Of a stretch of 64,000 bases of DNA, positions 43,362 to 56,348 are shown piece by piece. Both the position numbers and the translations under genes were made by a program. Origin of the DNA: Apoda limacodes. Taxonomy: Eukaryota > Arthropoda > Insecta > Lepidoptera > Limacodidae. The stretch lies in the NCBI GenBank assembly GCA_946406115.1, contig OX291562.1, positions 4,122,001-4,186,000 on the forward strand, read 5' to 3'. The notes under the pieces were generated by a model. The model was not told where the DNA came from. It did no database searches and saw only the letters and a list, made by a program, of their open reading frames with translations. Every line of letters starts with the position of its first letter. Position 1 is the first letter of the stretch.

Positions 43362-44105
43362 ACGTCAATTTGTCATAAATTACTAGCTTTAAAGGCTTAA
43401 GCAGTAAAATAAAAGAACTGGGACAGAATAAACTACCCCCATTATAATTAACTATAAACATATATTTTTAAGGAAGGCCTATCCGCTTTTATCGCGAAGT
43501 TCACAGCATTTCAATGTGAAGATTGTGGTTTTGATGTCTGCCCCCAAGTCAGAAAAGTGTGACAACAGAAGTTAGCGCGATAACAGTTATCATTGGCACT
43601 TTCCGGCCGCAGCTCTCACACTCATTTACCTATTAAACAGCTAGGTAAACAATTTGCGAATTTAAACGAAATGGTTCTTTATTATGTTAACTATAGAGTA
43701 ATCGAGCTCTGACGTTTGTGTTTTTGTGAAACTGTGTGTGTCTTTACTAGCACTATTCTTTATGTTGAGGTAAGTCTCAAACACTAAAAATACTAAAACA
43801 ACTAGAGTGCTTTGAGACATCTGGGAATCATCCTCTAAGCGAAATATGTATTATAGAAATAGAATATGATTTATCGCCTTATAAATTATACACTAGAATT
43901 TATTTTCGTAGCTCTGGCTGTTAGAGCATTTTCTTTTTTTAGGCGTGTTGGTAAATAAAAGTTTACTTAGATACATACAATTTTATAATGATTATTAATA
44001 GGCACGCAATGATTTTAAACAATGCTCATTAAGTTTGTATATGAAACAATTACTTAAAATTTGAAAGATTTTTTACTAGCTTGACATTAAATAAAATAGT
44101 TGCAA
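43362..44105. other. intergenic, nothing recognised
   Basis: No coding sequence or shared repeat seen. Confidence 0.35.
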
Positions 44106-44857
44106 CTAAAATGCGTCTTCAAAAATCGTCCAAGTGCGTGTCGGACTTTGTAAATTTAGGGTTCCGTATCAAATTTAGACTATGCCGCCCGAATGGCAGA
44201 ATTATTCATAAGTAGGAGTAGGTGAGTGAATCCCATTCGTGCTACGTATTTGACCGTAAAATCCAGTTGGTAGTAATAACAGAAATCTAAGATTAGTATT
44301 TGTTTGTAAAATAAACAGAATAACATTATCACCAAATTTTAAGTTCATAAAAGGGAAGTTAAAAATTCTTCGGAACAAAATTTTGTAAAAAAGCTGACTT
44401 TGGTGGCTTCTCATCCCTATTTTTATATTTTATTTATTTATGTATTTATCTTCTTAACTTAACCACTTGGCTGTAAAACCTGTGTGACAGACTACGAACG
44501 GACACGTGGGTGACAACAATACGGCTCCGTTTAGCCCCTTCGGGTGCGGGACCGTAGGAAGATATAGTTTAGGATAGCAACGGCTCGTCTAACACTTGGC
44601 CAGTTTTTATAATTTGTTGTAATACTTTAGCTTTTACACTGTGCAAATTTTGAAATCGTTTGTTTTACTTTTAGTAGAGCAAAACAACCAAAGCGTGTTT
44701 CTTGAGGATCAAAATTTATATTATGTGTAAGGTAACCCGCCGTTATAACCCATATTCTGTGAAAATTACAGGGTTTTACCTACTCCTAAGTTGATAGAGC
44801 CTATAATGGTCGGACGCACAGACAGCGTTGCCTTAGTTATAGGGCTCCGTTGGCACC
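44106..44857 (-). repeat. gttccgt/gcgagtcgg dispersed repeat, part left of Jockey C
   Basis: Family sequence at 44106-44170 (aatcgtccaagtgcgtgtcgg, gggttccgtatc) and at 44690-44857 (agcaaaacaaccaaagcgtg, ttctgtgaaaatt, cacagacagcg, agggctccgttggcacc). The matching right end is at 48656-48695. The middle (44171-44689) is not typical and may hold another insertion. Confidence 0.7.
44847..44857. repeat. target-site duplication, left copy, of Jockey C
   Basis: ccgttggcacc is repeated exactly at 48656-48666 and directly abuts the polyA tail (T-run on this strand). Confidence 0.9.
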
Positions 44858-44969
44858 TTTTTTTTTTTCTGAGCTGACAATGTGGCTGTTGCAGCCATCA
44901 CTGCTTCACCGGGCTTTTTTGGGGCGAGACTCTGAAGGAGCCTCAGCCCATATAGCGCCCAACGCTCAA

Positions 44970-47939
44970 GGGCTCCCGCGGGGGAAGCGTCGGCTTGGGT
45001 TGTCGCTCTCGGGGGCGTCCCTTCGACCGGCGTGAGTCTCGAACCCGAAGGTAAGCCACCGCCAGGAGGGGAGTTCCCCGTTAAGCGGGTACGGTTGCGA
45101 TTGAGTGGGGGCGAGAAGCGTCCCGGCACTCTTTGATACCTCGTGTATCCTTGCGGGCGCAGACGAACCCGGGGACGTCGGAGTCGTGTTTGGAGGGAGG
45201 CCCTATTTGGGGAGGTCGTAGAGACTAATCTCGGTATCTGGACAGCGAGACCGTCGTCTGGGGCCGTTAGTACGTGCCGAGGCCGCCTAACTAGAGTTGT
45301 ACGACCGTGCCGAGGTCGATCGGGGGGATGATACGTTGTGGATTGCACAATTAATCGATTCGGGTGATTTTGTGTACGCTCGAAAAAGCGGACTGCCAGG
45401 TCTTTGAAAAATTGGGGAATCGTGGGGAGTTCGAAGTCTCTGTGTAGGTCCGCATTGCGGACGTACCAAGAGGGTCCGGAGGCCGCTCTGAGGAAGCGGT
45501 TTTGGAGGATCTGAAGTTTGTAGATTGCACTTGGATAACGCAAAAACTACGCTAGCATAAGCTAGTATGTAATTTATTTAAATTTGTGTAAAGATTCAGC
45601 TTATTTCTAAGCGACATCTTACTGTACTTGCCTATCATGGGATAAAGACGACCAAGGACAAAAGCGGCTCGGTCTCTGACTATTTTGGTGTGAGCGTGGA
45701 AGTTCAAACGACTATCCATGGTCACACCGAGATATTTGGTCTTATTTTGCCAGGGAATGGCACAACCGAAGAGAGAGGGGGGAAATGGCCGCGGAGGGCA
45801 GCCTACGGTAAAGAGGACGGCAGAGCTTTTGTCGGGATTCACCTCGATTTTCCATTTCCGAAACAATTCGCCTAGGGCGGTGATAGCGGGTTGGAGTCTC
45901 TAAGTGATTCGAATCACTTGCCTATCGGTGGTATAGATAGCGGTATCGTCCGCAAAGAGGGCTAGTTGGGTACCTAACGTTTTAGGGATGTCGTTGGTGT
46001 ACAGAAGGTACAAGATGGGGGCAAGCACGGACGCTTGCGGGACTCATGCTTCCATGGGACGGGGGGAAGAGAGAGTACCTTCAACTTTGTAGCGAAAGCT
46101 ACGATTCGACAAATAGTCTCGTATGATGAGCACGAGACGATCTGGCAACTGAAAGTTGTACAGTTTAAAAATTAAACCGTTGTGCCAGACTTTGTCGAAA
46201 GCTTTCACTACATCGAAGAAGACAGCGCCCGTGTGGCGGGCCTTACCTAATACTGATTGGAAGCCAGTGAGAATATGTTCCGTTATGCGGAGGACTTGAT
46301 GGAAGCAAGAGTGTTTGGCACGGAAGCCAAACTGCTCGTCTATTAAAATGCCTCTGGAGACTATAGTTCCGTAGGCGAGCGAGGAGGAGGCGTTCGTAGA
46401 GTTTTCCAAGGGCCTTTAGTAAACTTATAGGGTGGTAGGAGGACGGCTCGGTACGAGCTTTGCCTGGCTTTTGGATGCCTATAACAATTGCATCTTTCCA
46501 TTGAGAAGAAAAGGTGCAATGTTCGATAGCAGCGTTAGAGATCGCTACTAGGAGGCAGAGAAGGGGAAGAGTGGGGCGCTTTAGGATATCGTTAGAGATA
46601 CCGTCCGCACCGGGGGCTTTACGGGAGCGTAGGTCTTTGATGACCTGTCTGACTTCGTCGACAGTGACAGGGGGTAGGGGGTCTTGTGGAGGCAGAGAAG
46701 TTCTGCGCTCCTCTTCGCCGTCCTCCTCGCGCACGTGGTCGGGATCAAACGGCTGTGTGCTTAAGGCACAGTGGGCTTGGAGGCTAGACGCTAGGCAATC
46801 CGCTTTTTCGTTGTCATCGAACGCGGGAACGTTGTTGGGACGAGTTAACGGAAGGAGAAAGTTAGCGGTGTATGATTTTAGAGCTCTGGCTAAGTGCCAA
46901 TAAGCTTTGTGAGAAGGAGAAATGTTCTCCATAAGATCACCGAAACATTGGGCGCGAAGCTTCGCTACAGCGGTTCTTACAAGGCGGTGTAAGTCGTTGG
47001 CCTTATTTTCGATAGTGGAAGCGCAATCGCGTGCGCGGCGGGCCGCGTTACGCTCAGTCATTAGCGACCTGATGTGCTGAGGCAGGATTAGGTGGTGATA
47101 ATCAACAACCGGTACTTGTCTTGAGCACTCGCCAACGGTGGCGGTCAGGTGGCTAGTGAGTGAGTCGATAGCTACGTTTAGGTCGGTCGCGGAAGAGATT
47201 ACTTTGGGAACGCGGTCTAGATGTGGCGAGCTGGGATTTTCGAGCAATTGCCGGAATTTATCCCAGTCCGTCACGGTTCTAGTGTCGGATGGAGAGTCCG
47301 AAGGGGAACCTAATCGGAGTAGGACAGGGCGGTGGTCCGAGTCAAGTTCGTCATGCACCTCTACAGAGCGAAAGCTTAGCCTTTCATTCTTTAGAACTGC
47401 TATGTCGAGTACGTCAGGGTTGTTCCGAGTATTGTGGGGAAAGTAAGTGGGCGTCATGGGAGCGATGATGTCAAAGTTTAGTCTGTTAACTAAATCGTCA
47501 AGGAGTCTGCCTCTCCGTGAAGTTACTGAAGAATTCCAGCGACGGTGCTTGCAATTTAGGTCGCCGGCAAGAATAACCGCGTCGCTTTAATTTAAGAGCG
47601 ACTGAAGCAAGTCTTTAAAGGGAGAGAGATAAACCGATGCAATGATGATCGGCTGATGGCCGGTCATGGCTAAGCGACAGATGGATGCTTCTAAATTCGT
47701 AAGTGGTGGAGGATCGATAGGGGAGCAATGCAGGGAGCGCCTGTAATAGATGAGAGTGCCTCCGAGATTGGAAGCAGTTGTATCATTACGGACGGTGCGA
47801 TAGTTCGCGATTGAAGGGGTGCGGACAGCTTTAGGAACGTTTCCTGGCTGAGGAAGACGTCCGGTTTTTGGGACGAGAGGAACTTCGATAATTCCTCTCT
47901 TTGGTTTCGGGGTTTTTCGCGCGTGGTTGTGCAATCCAT
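44970..47939 (-). pseudogene. Jockey ORF2 (endonuclease and reverse transcriptase), broken, copy C
   Basis: It starts with MDCTTTREKP as in copy A, then lacks 13 codons containing the FNAN endonuclease motif. QET is kept, and the frame shifts shortly after. The rest of the endonuclease (VLDIAVLKNE, DELDSDHRPV) and RT N-terminal region are open at 46243-47457. A frameshift near 46380 and another near 46260 split the palm (FGFRAKHSCFHQVLRIT, VFFDVVKAFDKVWHNG at 46044-46409). The FADD segment lies between ORFs near 45940. The C-terminal pieces are at 45552-45866 and 44833-45543. A one-base loss near 44980 removes the normal stop. Not functional. Confidence 0.88.
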
Positions 47940-48189
47940 TTTGTTTAAAGTTTGGGGGCCACCCTGCGGAGGGCGGCGAAAAAGTCGTGATGCTTAGCCA
48001 TGAAGCTGGCGAAGAGCAAGAATACCTAAGTGTGGCCAAGCGCCCCGCAGTGCTACGGATTGCTTGGTGTGTACCTAACTCCTACTCCTACGGCCGGGGT
48101 TACGTTGTCACCGTTAGGTTTCCCCCCGATCAACGAGATGTTTATGAATAAGAAACGTTAGTTGGACCGCAACTCTGAAAAGAGCTATA

Positions 48190-48655
48190 CGATCTCACCC
48201 ACCAGCCCTTGAGCACTCGGAACTGAATTTCTACAAACTAGATGCGAGAATGCGCGGAGTGGCCAACCGCTGAGGCGGAAATACTACACTAGCGATCTAC
48301 CCAAAGCCGGACTTAGGCCGGGCGTACCAGCGTCAGTCAAAGAGGCAAGCGAGGGTCACTACTATGCGTAGTAGTTCCGCGTCTATGAGAACACACACTC
48401 ACACACAAAAACACACAGTATCGCTTCGATAAACTTCGCGTTATGGGCACGTTGAAAAGCGCGAAAGCGCACTCCCAGCGGGCCGAGAAGCAATTTCCCA
48501 GCCAATACACACAACCGAGCAGCGCTCAACACTCAGGCCGATTTTCCAAGAAAAATCCAAACAACAATTCGAGGTAGTCAGCGCTGAGGCGAAACACCAC
48601 ACAGGAATGCGCACCAGCTGAGTCACCACTGCACGCAAAGTCGAATCGGAAATGC
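48190..48655 (-). promoter_or_regulatory. Jockey 5' UTR (internal promoter region)
   Basis: In Jockey-type LINEs transcription starts at the element's first base from an internal promoter; that is family knowledge, not visible here. The region starts at the target-site duplication (gcatttccgattcgac), includes cctcagcgctgactacctcg, a GT-rich stretch (gtgtgtttttgtgtgtgag, 48385-48420) and gagatcgtatagctc near 48190. Fragments of it occur at 19128-19187 (minus) and 19528-19625 (plus). Confidence 0.6.
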
Positions 48656-48695
48656 CCGTTGGCACCCTTTGGGTACGGAACCTTTAAAAGGGGCT
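48656..48695 (-). repeat. gttccgt repeat, part right of Jockey C, beginning with the TSD
   Basis: The sequence ccgttggcacc (48656-48666) followed by ctttgggtacggaacc continues the repeat interrupted at 44857. Confidence 0.85.
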
Positions 48696-50070
48696 GTCAA
48701 ACCGTAAAGTGAGATACATAAATAAATAGTACATACAATTATTTCTACTTCAGAGATTGTAAATTGTTTGTTGATATTATGATCAAAATCCTTGAAAGTT
48801 TTAACATCTTTAAAAGTATTTGACATTTTCATTTCCTCTTGTGTCACAATCTTAGCCGTCAAAACATATTTTATGGCAAGATAAATTCCATTGCGCATTT
48901 CCCACAAAAAAACATTAATACTAGCTTATTACCGAAACTTCGTCTATGTGAACTTTAAAAAAAAAATGTAAAGCTTACCTACAAAAAAAAGGAATTCAGG
49001 TACAAATTTTCATATCTTATTTTGCATTATTGCCCAAAAATGGTAAAACACATTAATATCCACTTTTGAAGTTTCAAGACCCTTTTTTAAAGTGACATAC
49101 ACAGATATTTAACGTGTACTTCTACTTTACTACTTTCTATTTAACGTGAACACGTAGAAATTACATATTCGTTTCACGGTCTGAGGTAAGAAAAGTAAAC
49201 TTAAGGCAGGTTTACGTGAGCAAGGTCTCTTACCTTTTGTTCTATTCTTATTTTTCTTTAGGATCCACATAAATAATCGTAGTCTGGCTGTTTCAACAAC
49301 ACCTTAAAAACTATTTCAATACTAAGTGTGTTCTTTGGGTTTACTCGATGAACATAGCCAATATAATCCAGTCGATATCCACTTTATATCTGGATAGTAT
49401 TCCGAAGTTAATGAAATGTTGGTGTTTCACTAAAGGATACTTTGGGATGTAGAATCTAAGTTTTTTACCTTAAATACCCTGTGCTAAATTCTCGGACTTT
49501 TTAAAATTTTTCGTTTGTATTGATTTATGAAAACGAGATACCTATAAAAATAAAAAGTCGAAAAATATTTCGCTTCTTGAGGCTCTTCATATATATAAAC
49601 TGCAATATAAAAGGAACAAAAGACTGTTACATTTTATTTATTAATTTTTTTTGGGGATTTTAAAATATTATAACAAACAAGTTTTTAATAACTTTTATAA
49701 CGTGCTCTTGTAAAGTAAATATATAAAAAGAGCTCCAAGCAGCGAAATATTTTTCGACTCATTATTTTAGTAGGTATCTCGTTGTCGATGCAAGTCGAAG
49801 TTCGGACAATAATAACTGATTAAAAAAATGCTTTTTATAAAATAAACATATAGGAATTTTCAAAACGCGACTTAATTCTTTTTAATTATATATATATACC
49901 ATATACCATAATTTATTCAAATTGGTTAATTGATTTTTATACTATAAAAAAAATAAAAGTAAGTAAAAACAGGGTAGGATACTTACTCACTTTGTAGCAT
50001 TTATTTAGTAAATCATTTTATTGTGAAGTCAGATTAAGGACAGACAACGATAGAAAGAAAAAATATTTAT
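48696..50070. other. AT-rich intergenic sequence, nothing recognised
   Basis: The minus ORF at 48623-48907 starts in repeat sequence and has no domain. Confidence 0.4.
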
Positions 50071-50084
50071 TTTGAAGTATTCTA

Positions 50085-50420
50085 CAACAACAGATTACAT
50101 GTTATTATTATACATAAAACAACATTATGCTTTAAAAAATGGTTTCCCGCCCAGCATCATGCTAGCAGCCTACCACTGCGCTTTTTACTGTTGTTGGCCG
50201 CAGATATCCTTGACAAATACACGTGGACTAACTTTTGCGGTGGTGCTGCGAAAACTTGGAGCGGTTTGCGCAAGGGTTTTCTGGACACGAACCTCGGCTT
50301 GGGCAACTGCTTTTAAAACTAAATCTGACTAAATTTACTGCCGATTCGGAAACGCAAAGGCCTTCTGAAGAAAAGTAACGGCAAGAAACTCTTCAGCCTT
50401 CGCCTATTATAATAATTAAA
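50085..50420. other. higher-GC segment of unknown origin
   Basis: The segment stands out from AT-rich surroundings. An 86-codon ORF (50072-50332, plus) has no recognised domain. The end (ccgattcgg ... aacggcaagaaactc) resembles the LINE 3' region at 61397-61450, so an old LINE remnant is possible. Confidence 0.35.
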
Positions 50421-50589
50421 TCTAACTAGTCAAAACGCCCAGATATATCATTGAATCTAGTATATCGCGCTTGAGTGATTTGTCCAATATCCCGTCGCCA
50501 CCGGTGGAGAGACACATATTTTTTTACAAGAAGGAGAAAAAAGCAAAGAAGTTTTTCTAGGAGGTCGTTTCCTCACGATGTTTTTTCTC

Positions 50590-50960
50590 ATCAAATTAAA
50601 TAACTTTTAAAGTCCTAGTACATAAATCTTACGAATACACAAAATCTTCATAGAATCAACAAATACAATTTACATACATAGAAATAATCTTTCTTCGTTA
50701 ATGACTCCCTGAAGGTCCTGGAAAAAAATTTATCACACATGCCATATACATATAGAAATGATACATCATCAATGTAAATAAAATATCTTCAAAGCAAAGA
50801 TACAGTCAAAAGATTAACCTCGAGCCAGGACTGGAACCTGCAGCTATTTCAACTCCGTGTACGTGCTTCAACCAATTGAGCGAAATAGACTGATTGGTAC
50901 ACACATTCAGAGCTCAAATCTATCGCCCGGTAGATACCAAGACCACCATAAAATAAAATT
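50590..50960 (-). repeat. tRNA-headed dispersed repeat, copy 1
   Basis: Shares gaacctgcagc/tRNA-like head and downstream blocks (cagtcaaaagattaacctcg, cacacatgccatatac) with 60480-60790, and the segment 50600-50725 (aaagtcctagtacata, agaaataatctttcttcg) with 55865-56125. Candidate SINE; no coding capacity. Confidence 0.65.
50822..50890 (-). repeat. tRNA-like head of the repeat
   Basis: Minus strand: A-box-like tcgctcaattgg and B box ggttccagtcc at tRNA spacing. The acceptor stem does not pair cleanly. Confidence 0.55.
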
Positions 50961-53900
50961 GAAGTACTTTGATTAAAATATGAGGATTTACCAGATTTGA
51001 TCTCTAACAGACTGTCGTAACGCAAGGTCTCGACAACGAGCCATTCTTCAGGCATTTGGAGCACAAACAAGCGAAGATATTTTGTTACATTAACCCACAG
51101 AAACATCATTGTTTAAACACAATACACGTGCTTTTAGTTACACAAAAGGTAATTAGAACGTAATAATGCTGGTACAGGTTATGAAATTTTGTCAGGTTAC
51201 CTTTATCTGTACAAACATTTTCGTTGATTACTTTCTATTGTTTATTAAATTTAATATTATGACCTTTTTTTAATTGAAGAATTACTCTCAAATTTGTAAA
51301 ATGAAAAAAGGTTAAGAATCAAGAAATAAAAAAAAGCGTATGGGCTAAAACCGTCCTCCTTTTTTTTATTTATTTATTTATTTAATTGTAAACTAACAGT
51401 TAACCCAAGGCGTTTACAATCAAGTTATAATTATAATTAATTAATTAGTTTATATACACTTCTTCTATAATTACACTTTGTGCTCTAATCATAAACAAAA
51501 ACAAACTTCAAAAGTTATAATGGCTGAGTCTCGTCAAGCTTAAAAATAAACAGATTACACACAAATTTTTATTCTTTCTGTTATTTGAAATTACCTTTTA
51601 CTAAAAAAAAATGAAATTAAAAGTTAAACTAAATGCACAAATGAATCTAAAAAATCCTATTTTTCGTTCCTTTTCGTCTGTTCAACTAAGCCGTTCTCAG
51701 AAATCGAGTCAATTATAATATGCAAATTTGCATTTAAAACTAGTTAGAATTAAGGGTTAATGCACACTTAACACCCCACAGCATCGTCTAGCCGTTCGTT
51801 GACTTGTCTGTTTATCGCTCTTAGTATGCATTACAGAATGGAGGTTCATATACATAATCCTGCACGGCTTGATTTTAGGCTACACCAGGACGTCAAGTGT
51901 GCTTCCAAGATGATACCATTGTCTCCTGGAGTAGTTTTGGGTTTGAAACCTTCAAGAATTTGAATTTCTGTATCATAAAATGAATGCTGTTTATTAATTC
52001 AAAATATTTCATTTAACGAAATTCCAAATATTTCCGTCGAAAATTATTATTCAACCCAAGATATGAAGAAACTCTTTATCAATTACTTTTCAATTTGATC
52101 TTTGGCCTGGAAATCTTATAGGCCAAGCGGTAGCCGCATGAAAGCTGTCAATTTCTAAAAAGAATGAAATTTCCAAAAAATTTATTGTTCATCACGAAAG
52201 TAAAGACTCGCTTATCAGAACATGATACAGGGGAAGACAGTAAGGGAAGGGGAATACTGGAAAAAATGTTAAATTTGAACTTAATTTTGTTTTCCTAATA
52301 AAATGTAGCGAATTATCTATCAGTCTGAATTATTATAATTATTTGATCAATTACTTCTGAGATCTGAGGGTCTGCAATTTTCGGAACATTTTTGGCAATA
52401 AATCAAAAACTGTGTTTCGTAAAATTATAAAAAATAAATCTTTGGCATGTACAAATGAAGCCTGTTCAGACGATACCCATTGTGCTATGGCAAAATTTGA
52501 CAGACGAGTCATTCGGCCACCAGCTTGACAAACATCTACCAATACCTCACACTGGACCAACGCGCTAAACTATGGCCCAAGGCGTGCAAAGGCCGTTGAG
52601 AGACCTTTCTTCTCATTGTGCAAAAACCTATTTAAATTAAAAAGATCATAATTAAAAAGATTGAGGAAAAGATTATATTGCTCTGAAATTTTTCGTCAAT
52701 TTTTATTTATCTTTTTGTTTTTTTATCTTCTGCAGCTGCAACCGGCACTATATACTGTTCCATGAAGATAACAACACACGTGGCGTTCCTAACAAGGGCG
52801 CATCCCATATATATACTAAATAACATTTTAATTTTGTTGCAAAATATATAAAAAGATTAAACAAAATAAAGCTTAAGCTAACAAATACAAATACTTTTAA
52901 GAGAAGACAATGTAGAAAGGTCAGGAAATGAAATGAAAATGAGACTAGTAGATTGTTTACTCAAAGGACGACTTTACTAGATCTTTTTTCTCTGAGACCT
53001 TTTTAGTGTTCCGTGGTAAAACGGAACACTTATAGATTTGTCGTGTCCGTTCGTATAACACAGCCTTACTATTTCGCCTTCTTTGCATAAATACTAATGA
53101 ATGAAAAAAAAATATAGAAGTAAAAAAACAAACCTAAATTAACAAAAAAAAAGGTTGCATATCACGCTTTACATTCAAAGTGAAATTAGTGTAACACATG
53201 GAACTTGTGGAACAAAGGCTGCTTACAGCCTTTAGTTTCCTGTATGAATACAAAAACTGTAAAATTATCGCCCTAGTGTGATGAATAAAAAACGTTTTTG
53301 TTTATGAATAAACGAGGTAGTAGTAAAAGAAAAAATTCGAATGTAGGTGTTTCCTACAAGGAGAACGATCGAGCTAAATAATAAAATATTGACTACTCCG
53401 TGGTTGTGTTATTAGAATTTAGCTGCCGTGTAGAGTGGGTTGATACCTGTACATGACAAAATGTATGTGATTAACAGTTGCGTTTGTCTTGAATATGAAT
53501 GATTTTATTATGTATTACAGTACCTATCCGTTGTCTGGTACCCCTTGTACAAGCCTTAGTAAGTTTGTATCCAAATGACGCTGAAAGTAATGTCCAACAA
53601 TATTTTTAAAATTATATAAAAAAAAATTTAATATAATATAAAAATAAAGTTAAAATAACTTTATTAACTCTTATATACTAAAGATATCATATCTTATATT
53701 TTCTTCAGTAAAGTACAAATTTATAGCAGTAATTACAAACTAAGCATGATCAGCGTGAATTAATGCTTTAGCCTCGATTCAATCCAGTGGGATTACTTAG
53801 CCAGCCAATCACAAAAACAAGTTACATGTACGTTACGAGCTTAGTAACTTACAACTTGGTATTAGAATCAACTTAGTTAATAGGAACTTCTTTGACAACA

Positions 53901-54429
53901 AAGTTATTGACGACTAACTTTATACAATGTAATAGTCAAAGTAATTTAATTTTCCATGCGTATTGACAAAGTTTTGATCCGCTGAAATCAATGATCCCTA
54001 AATTTTTTTTAGTTGGATTTTTTTTTAATTTTTATTTATCATCCAAAACCTTTAAATATTGTTACATTAAAGAGAAGGATTTTGGTGGCAAAAGGTTAGA
54101 TGAAACTAATTTACCATTTTATTTATTTTTGTTAGTTCTAAACTGTCCGGATCAAACGTTTACATAAATCATAAAGTCATTTTTGATATTCGAAATACTT
54201 AGGTATACCCCTCACTCAAACAATTAAAATAGACTGACGTTTTGCAACCTTATTTTTTTCGTCGTCATGTTTTTAGAGGACCTAAAATTCTATTAAAATG
54301 AAAACTTAAATTATTTTAATTACATTAACTGGCACTTAAAGAACTCAGTTTTATTTTAAAACATAGGGTTTTATGTTGAGATTGATGGCTTCAAGCCAAA
54401 CCATAATAAATAAAAAACTGAAAATGAAA
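50961..54429. other. AT-rich intergenic sequence with minor repeats
   Basis: Includes an (attt)n run near 51361-51385 and a gttccgt-type piece at 53006-53075 (tgttccgtggtaaaacgg). The minus ORF at 52351-52560 has no domain I recognise. Nothing else identified. Confidence 0.4.
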
Positions 54430-54625
54430 TTTATCTACCCGCTTTCTAAATGTCGTTATCGGCCTGGGATTCCTACGGTACTTGCCGTGATCTTTTGAAT
54501 TTTCTGGAATAAAAATGTAGCTTACGTCCTTCTCCGTCTCTTCAAATATTTCTGCACCAAATTTCAGCTTGATGCGATGTTACGTTACGGCGGTTTGACC
54601 GAGTAACAAACAAAGTGCCTCCATT
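54430..54625 (-). mobile_element. Helitron-like fragment (minus strand)
   Basis: Minus-strand landmarks: gttactcggtcaaaccgcc, ttggtgcagaaat, attccagaaaattc, aagtaccgtaggaatcc and aggccgataacgac. Matches the internal order of the 290-bp element. Confidence 0.6.
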
Positions 54626-54779
54626 GTCTTTTAAAATAAACATCAATGTATTTTAATGCTAGTTAATAGATAAAAAAAGATTTGTATTTTTTTTAAATAG
54701 ATCAATAGTAAAATTGCCTCAAAGATTAACGGTTTAAATCACTATTTTACACGATTCTTTCTTTTGGCCGAATCTTTTT

Positions 54780-55165
54780 TAGGGTTCCGTGCCCAAAGAG
54801 TAATTAGCGGAACCCTATTACTAAGACTCTACCGTCCGTCCGTCCGTCTGTCAGCAGGCTGTATCTCATGAACCGTGATAGTTAGACAGTTGAAATTTTT
54901 TACAGAAGATATACTTCTGTTGCCGCTGTAACTACAAATACTAAAAAACAGAATAAAATAAATATTTAAGGGGGGCTCCATACAACAAACGAGATTTTTT
55001 TGCTCGATATTGATAACGGCAACAGGTAGACGCATAAAATGTTTATAGAATATTTAGTTAAATAGTCACTTTAAAAATAAATAATTAAATTAAAATAAAC
55101 CAAATATTTAAGGGGGGCTCCCATACAACAAACGTGGTTTTTTTGCCGTTCTTATACTACTCGCA
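54780..55165 (+). repeat. gttccgt dispersed repeat with internal duplication
   Basis: Starts agggttccgtgcccaaagag and contains ccgtccgtccgtccgtctgtc, ctcatgaaccgtgatag and gttgccgctgtaac. The segment atatttaaggggggctcc..atacaacaaacg occurs twice (about 54962 and 55105), an internal duplication of about 143 bp. Ends near actcgcacttg. Confidence 0.75.
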
Positions 55166-55452
55166 CTTGTTTTTACTAAACCAATATTATTTATTTTTTA
55201 ATTTCTTTTCTAGACTTTGAAAAATATATTAAAACAAATATTTTTTGTATAACAGCCCTATTTCTATTTGGGAATATTATTGATTTTAATTTTATTCAAT
55301 TATTAATTTGTAAACAGTATTCGCATAAATGGAAATTCATTTAGCATGATTACATTAACTAATCCAATCTGCAAGTAACGTGTACAAAAATTTCTAAAAT
55401 ATATTTAATAAGACAGGTAAAAGGAAAATCAAAATGTAAGTTCAAACCCAAT

Positions 55453-55532
55453 TGTAAACTGGCAAGGAGAAATTACATTACAAACTGAAACATGTAAACT
55501 GGCAAGGAGAAATTACATTACAAACTGAAACA
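55453..55532 (+). repeat. perfect tandem duplication of 40 bp
   Basis: tgtaaactggcaaggag through ctgaaaca occurs twice back to back (55453-55492, 55493-55532) without mismatch. Confidence 0.95.
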
Positions 55533-56124
55533 TCCTTTATTTTTCAAAAGACTTGCTATTTAGAGAGAACGAAAGACTGTTATTGGTTTATTTATTATTA
55601 TGATCTAACTCAATTTGTCTGTGTCATTCTGTCAGCTGTCCTGACTGAAAGAAAACGATAAAACTTTATTTATGTATATATATAAGTTTTTACTTTTCTT
55701 GGAAACAGGAAACAGGAAAGACTACGGTTATCAGTTTTCTCACATAAAGACAATAAACCATTGCTCGGATCGGATTAGGATTTTAGTAATGCCCAATGTC
55801 AATGAAAATCCTAACTACATATTTGCTATGGAAATACGATTGTTACAAACGTCACAAATAACTCTTAGTGACTCATAAAGTCTTAGTATGAGTACATTAA
55901 TCTTACAATTACACAAATCATCATAGAATTAAGAATGATCATTCTTATTTCTATAAAGTATTTATTTACATTGATGACATAGATATGGCTTATTTGACAT
56001 ATTTTCTTTAAAGATTCTTACCTTCAGGGAGTTTATGAAACGAAGAAAGATTATTTCTACGTAGGTATGTACATTTATTTTGTATTTCTTAATTCTATGA
56101 AGATTTGTGTATTTGTAAGATTAA

Positions 56125-56290
56125 TTTTTTTTAATACCACTAAGGTACGGTCCGCCTGATGGTAAGCGGTCACCGTAGCCTATGGACGCTTGTAACACCA
56201 GGGGTATCACTCGCGCGTTGCCGACCCTTCAGAAATCCAATAACTTCTTTCTTTAAGAACCCCATACTGTAGTCCTTAGAGAAAACCTTG
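56125..56290 (-). mobile_element. CR1-like LINE 3' fragment, inserted in the tRNA-headed repeat
   Basis: T-run at 56125-56132, then the conserved 3' end (tacggtccgcctgatgg, gcctatggacgcttgtaac, catactgtagtccttagag) truncated at cttg (56290). Well preserved compared with the other short fragments. Confidence 0.88.
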
Positions 56291-56312
56291 ATGTACAGTA
56301 CATACTAGGAGC

Positions 56313-56348
56313 TTATAAGTCACTAGGATTTTATAAGTCACTAGGATT
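56313..56348 (+). repeat. perfect tandem duplication of 18 bp
   Basis: ttataagtcactaggatt twice in a row. Confidence 0.92.

Larger units (their letters stand above)
44858..48655 (-). mobile_element. Jockey-type LINE copy C: both ends present, ORF1 mostly deleted
   Basis: Bounded by an 11-bp target-site duplication. The T-run at 44858-44868 is the polyA tail; the 5' end lies at 48655. On the minus strand it has about 0.46 kb of 5' UTR, a short stretch also seen in copy B, an abrupt jump near 48015 into the last codons of ORF1, then ORF2 and the 3' UTR. It is the only copy in the window whose true 5' end can be defined. Confidence 0.92.
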
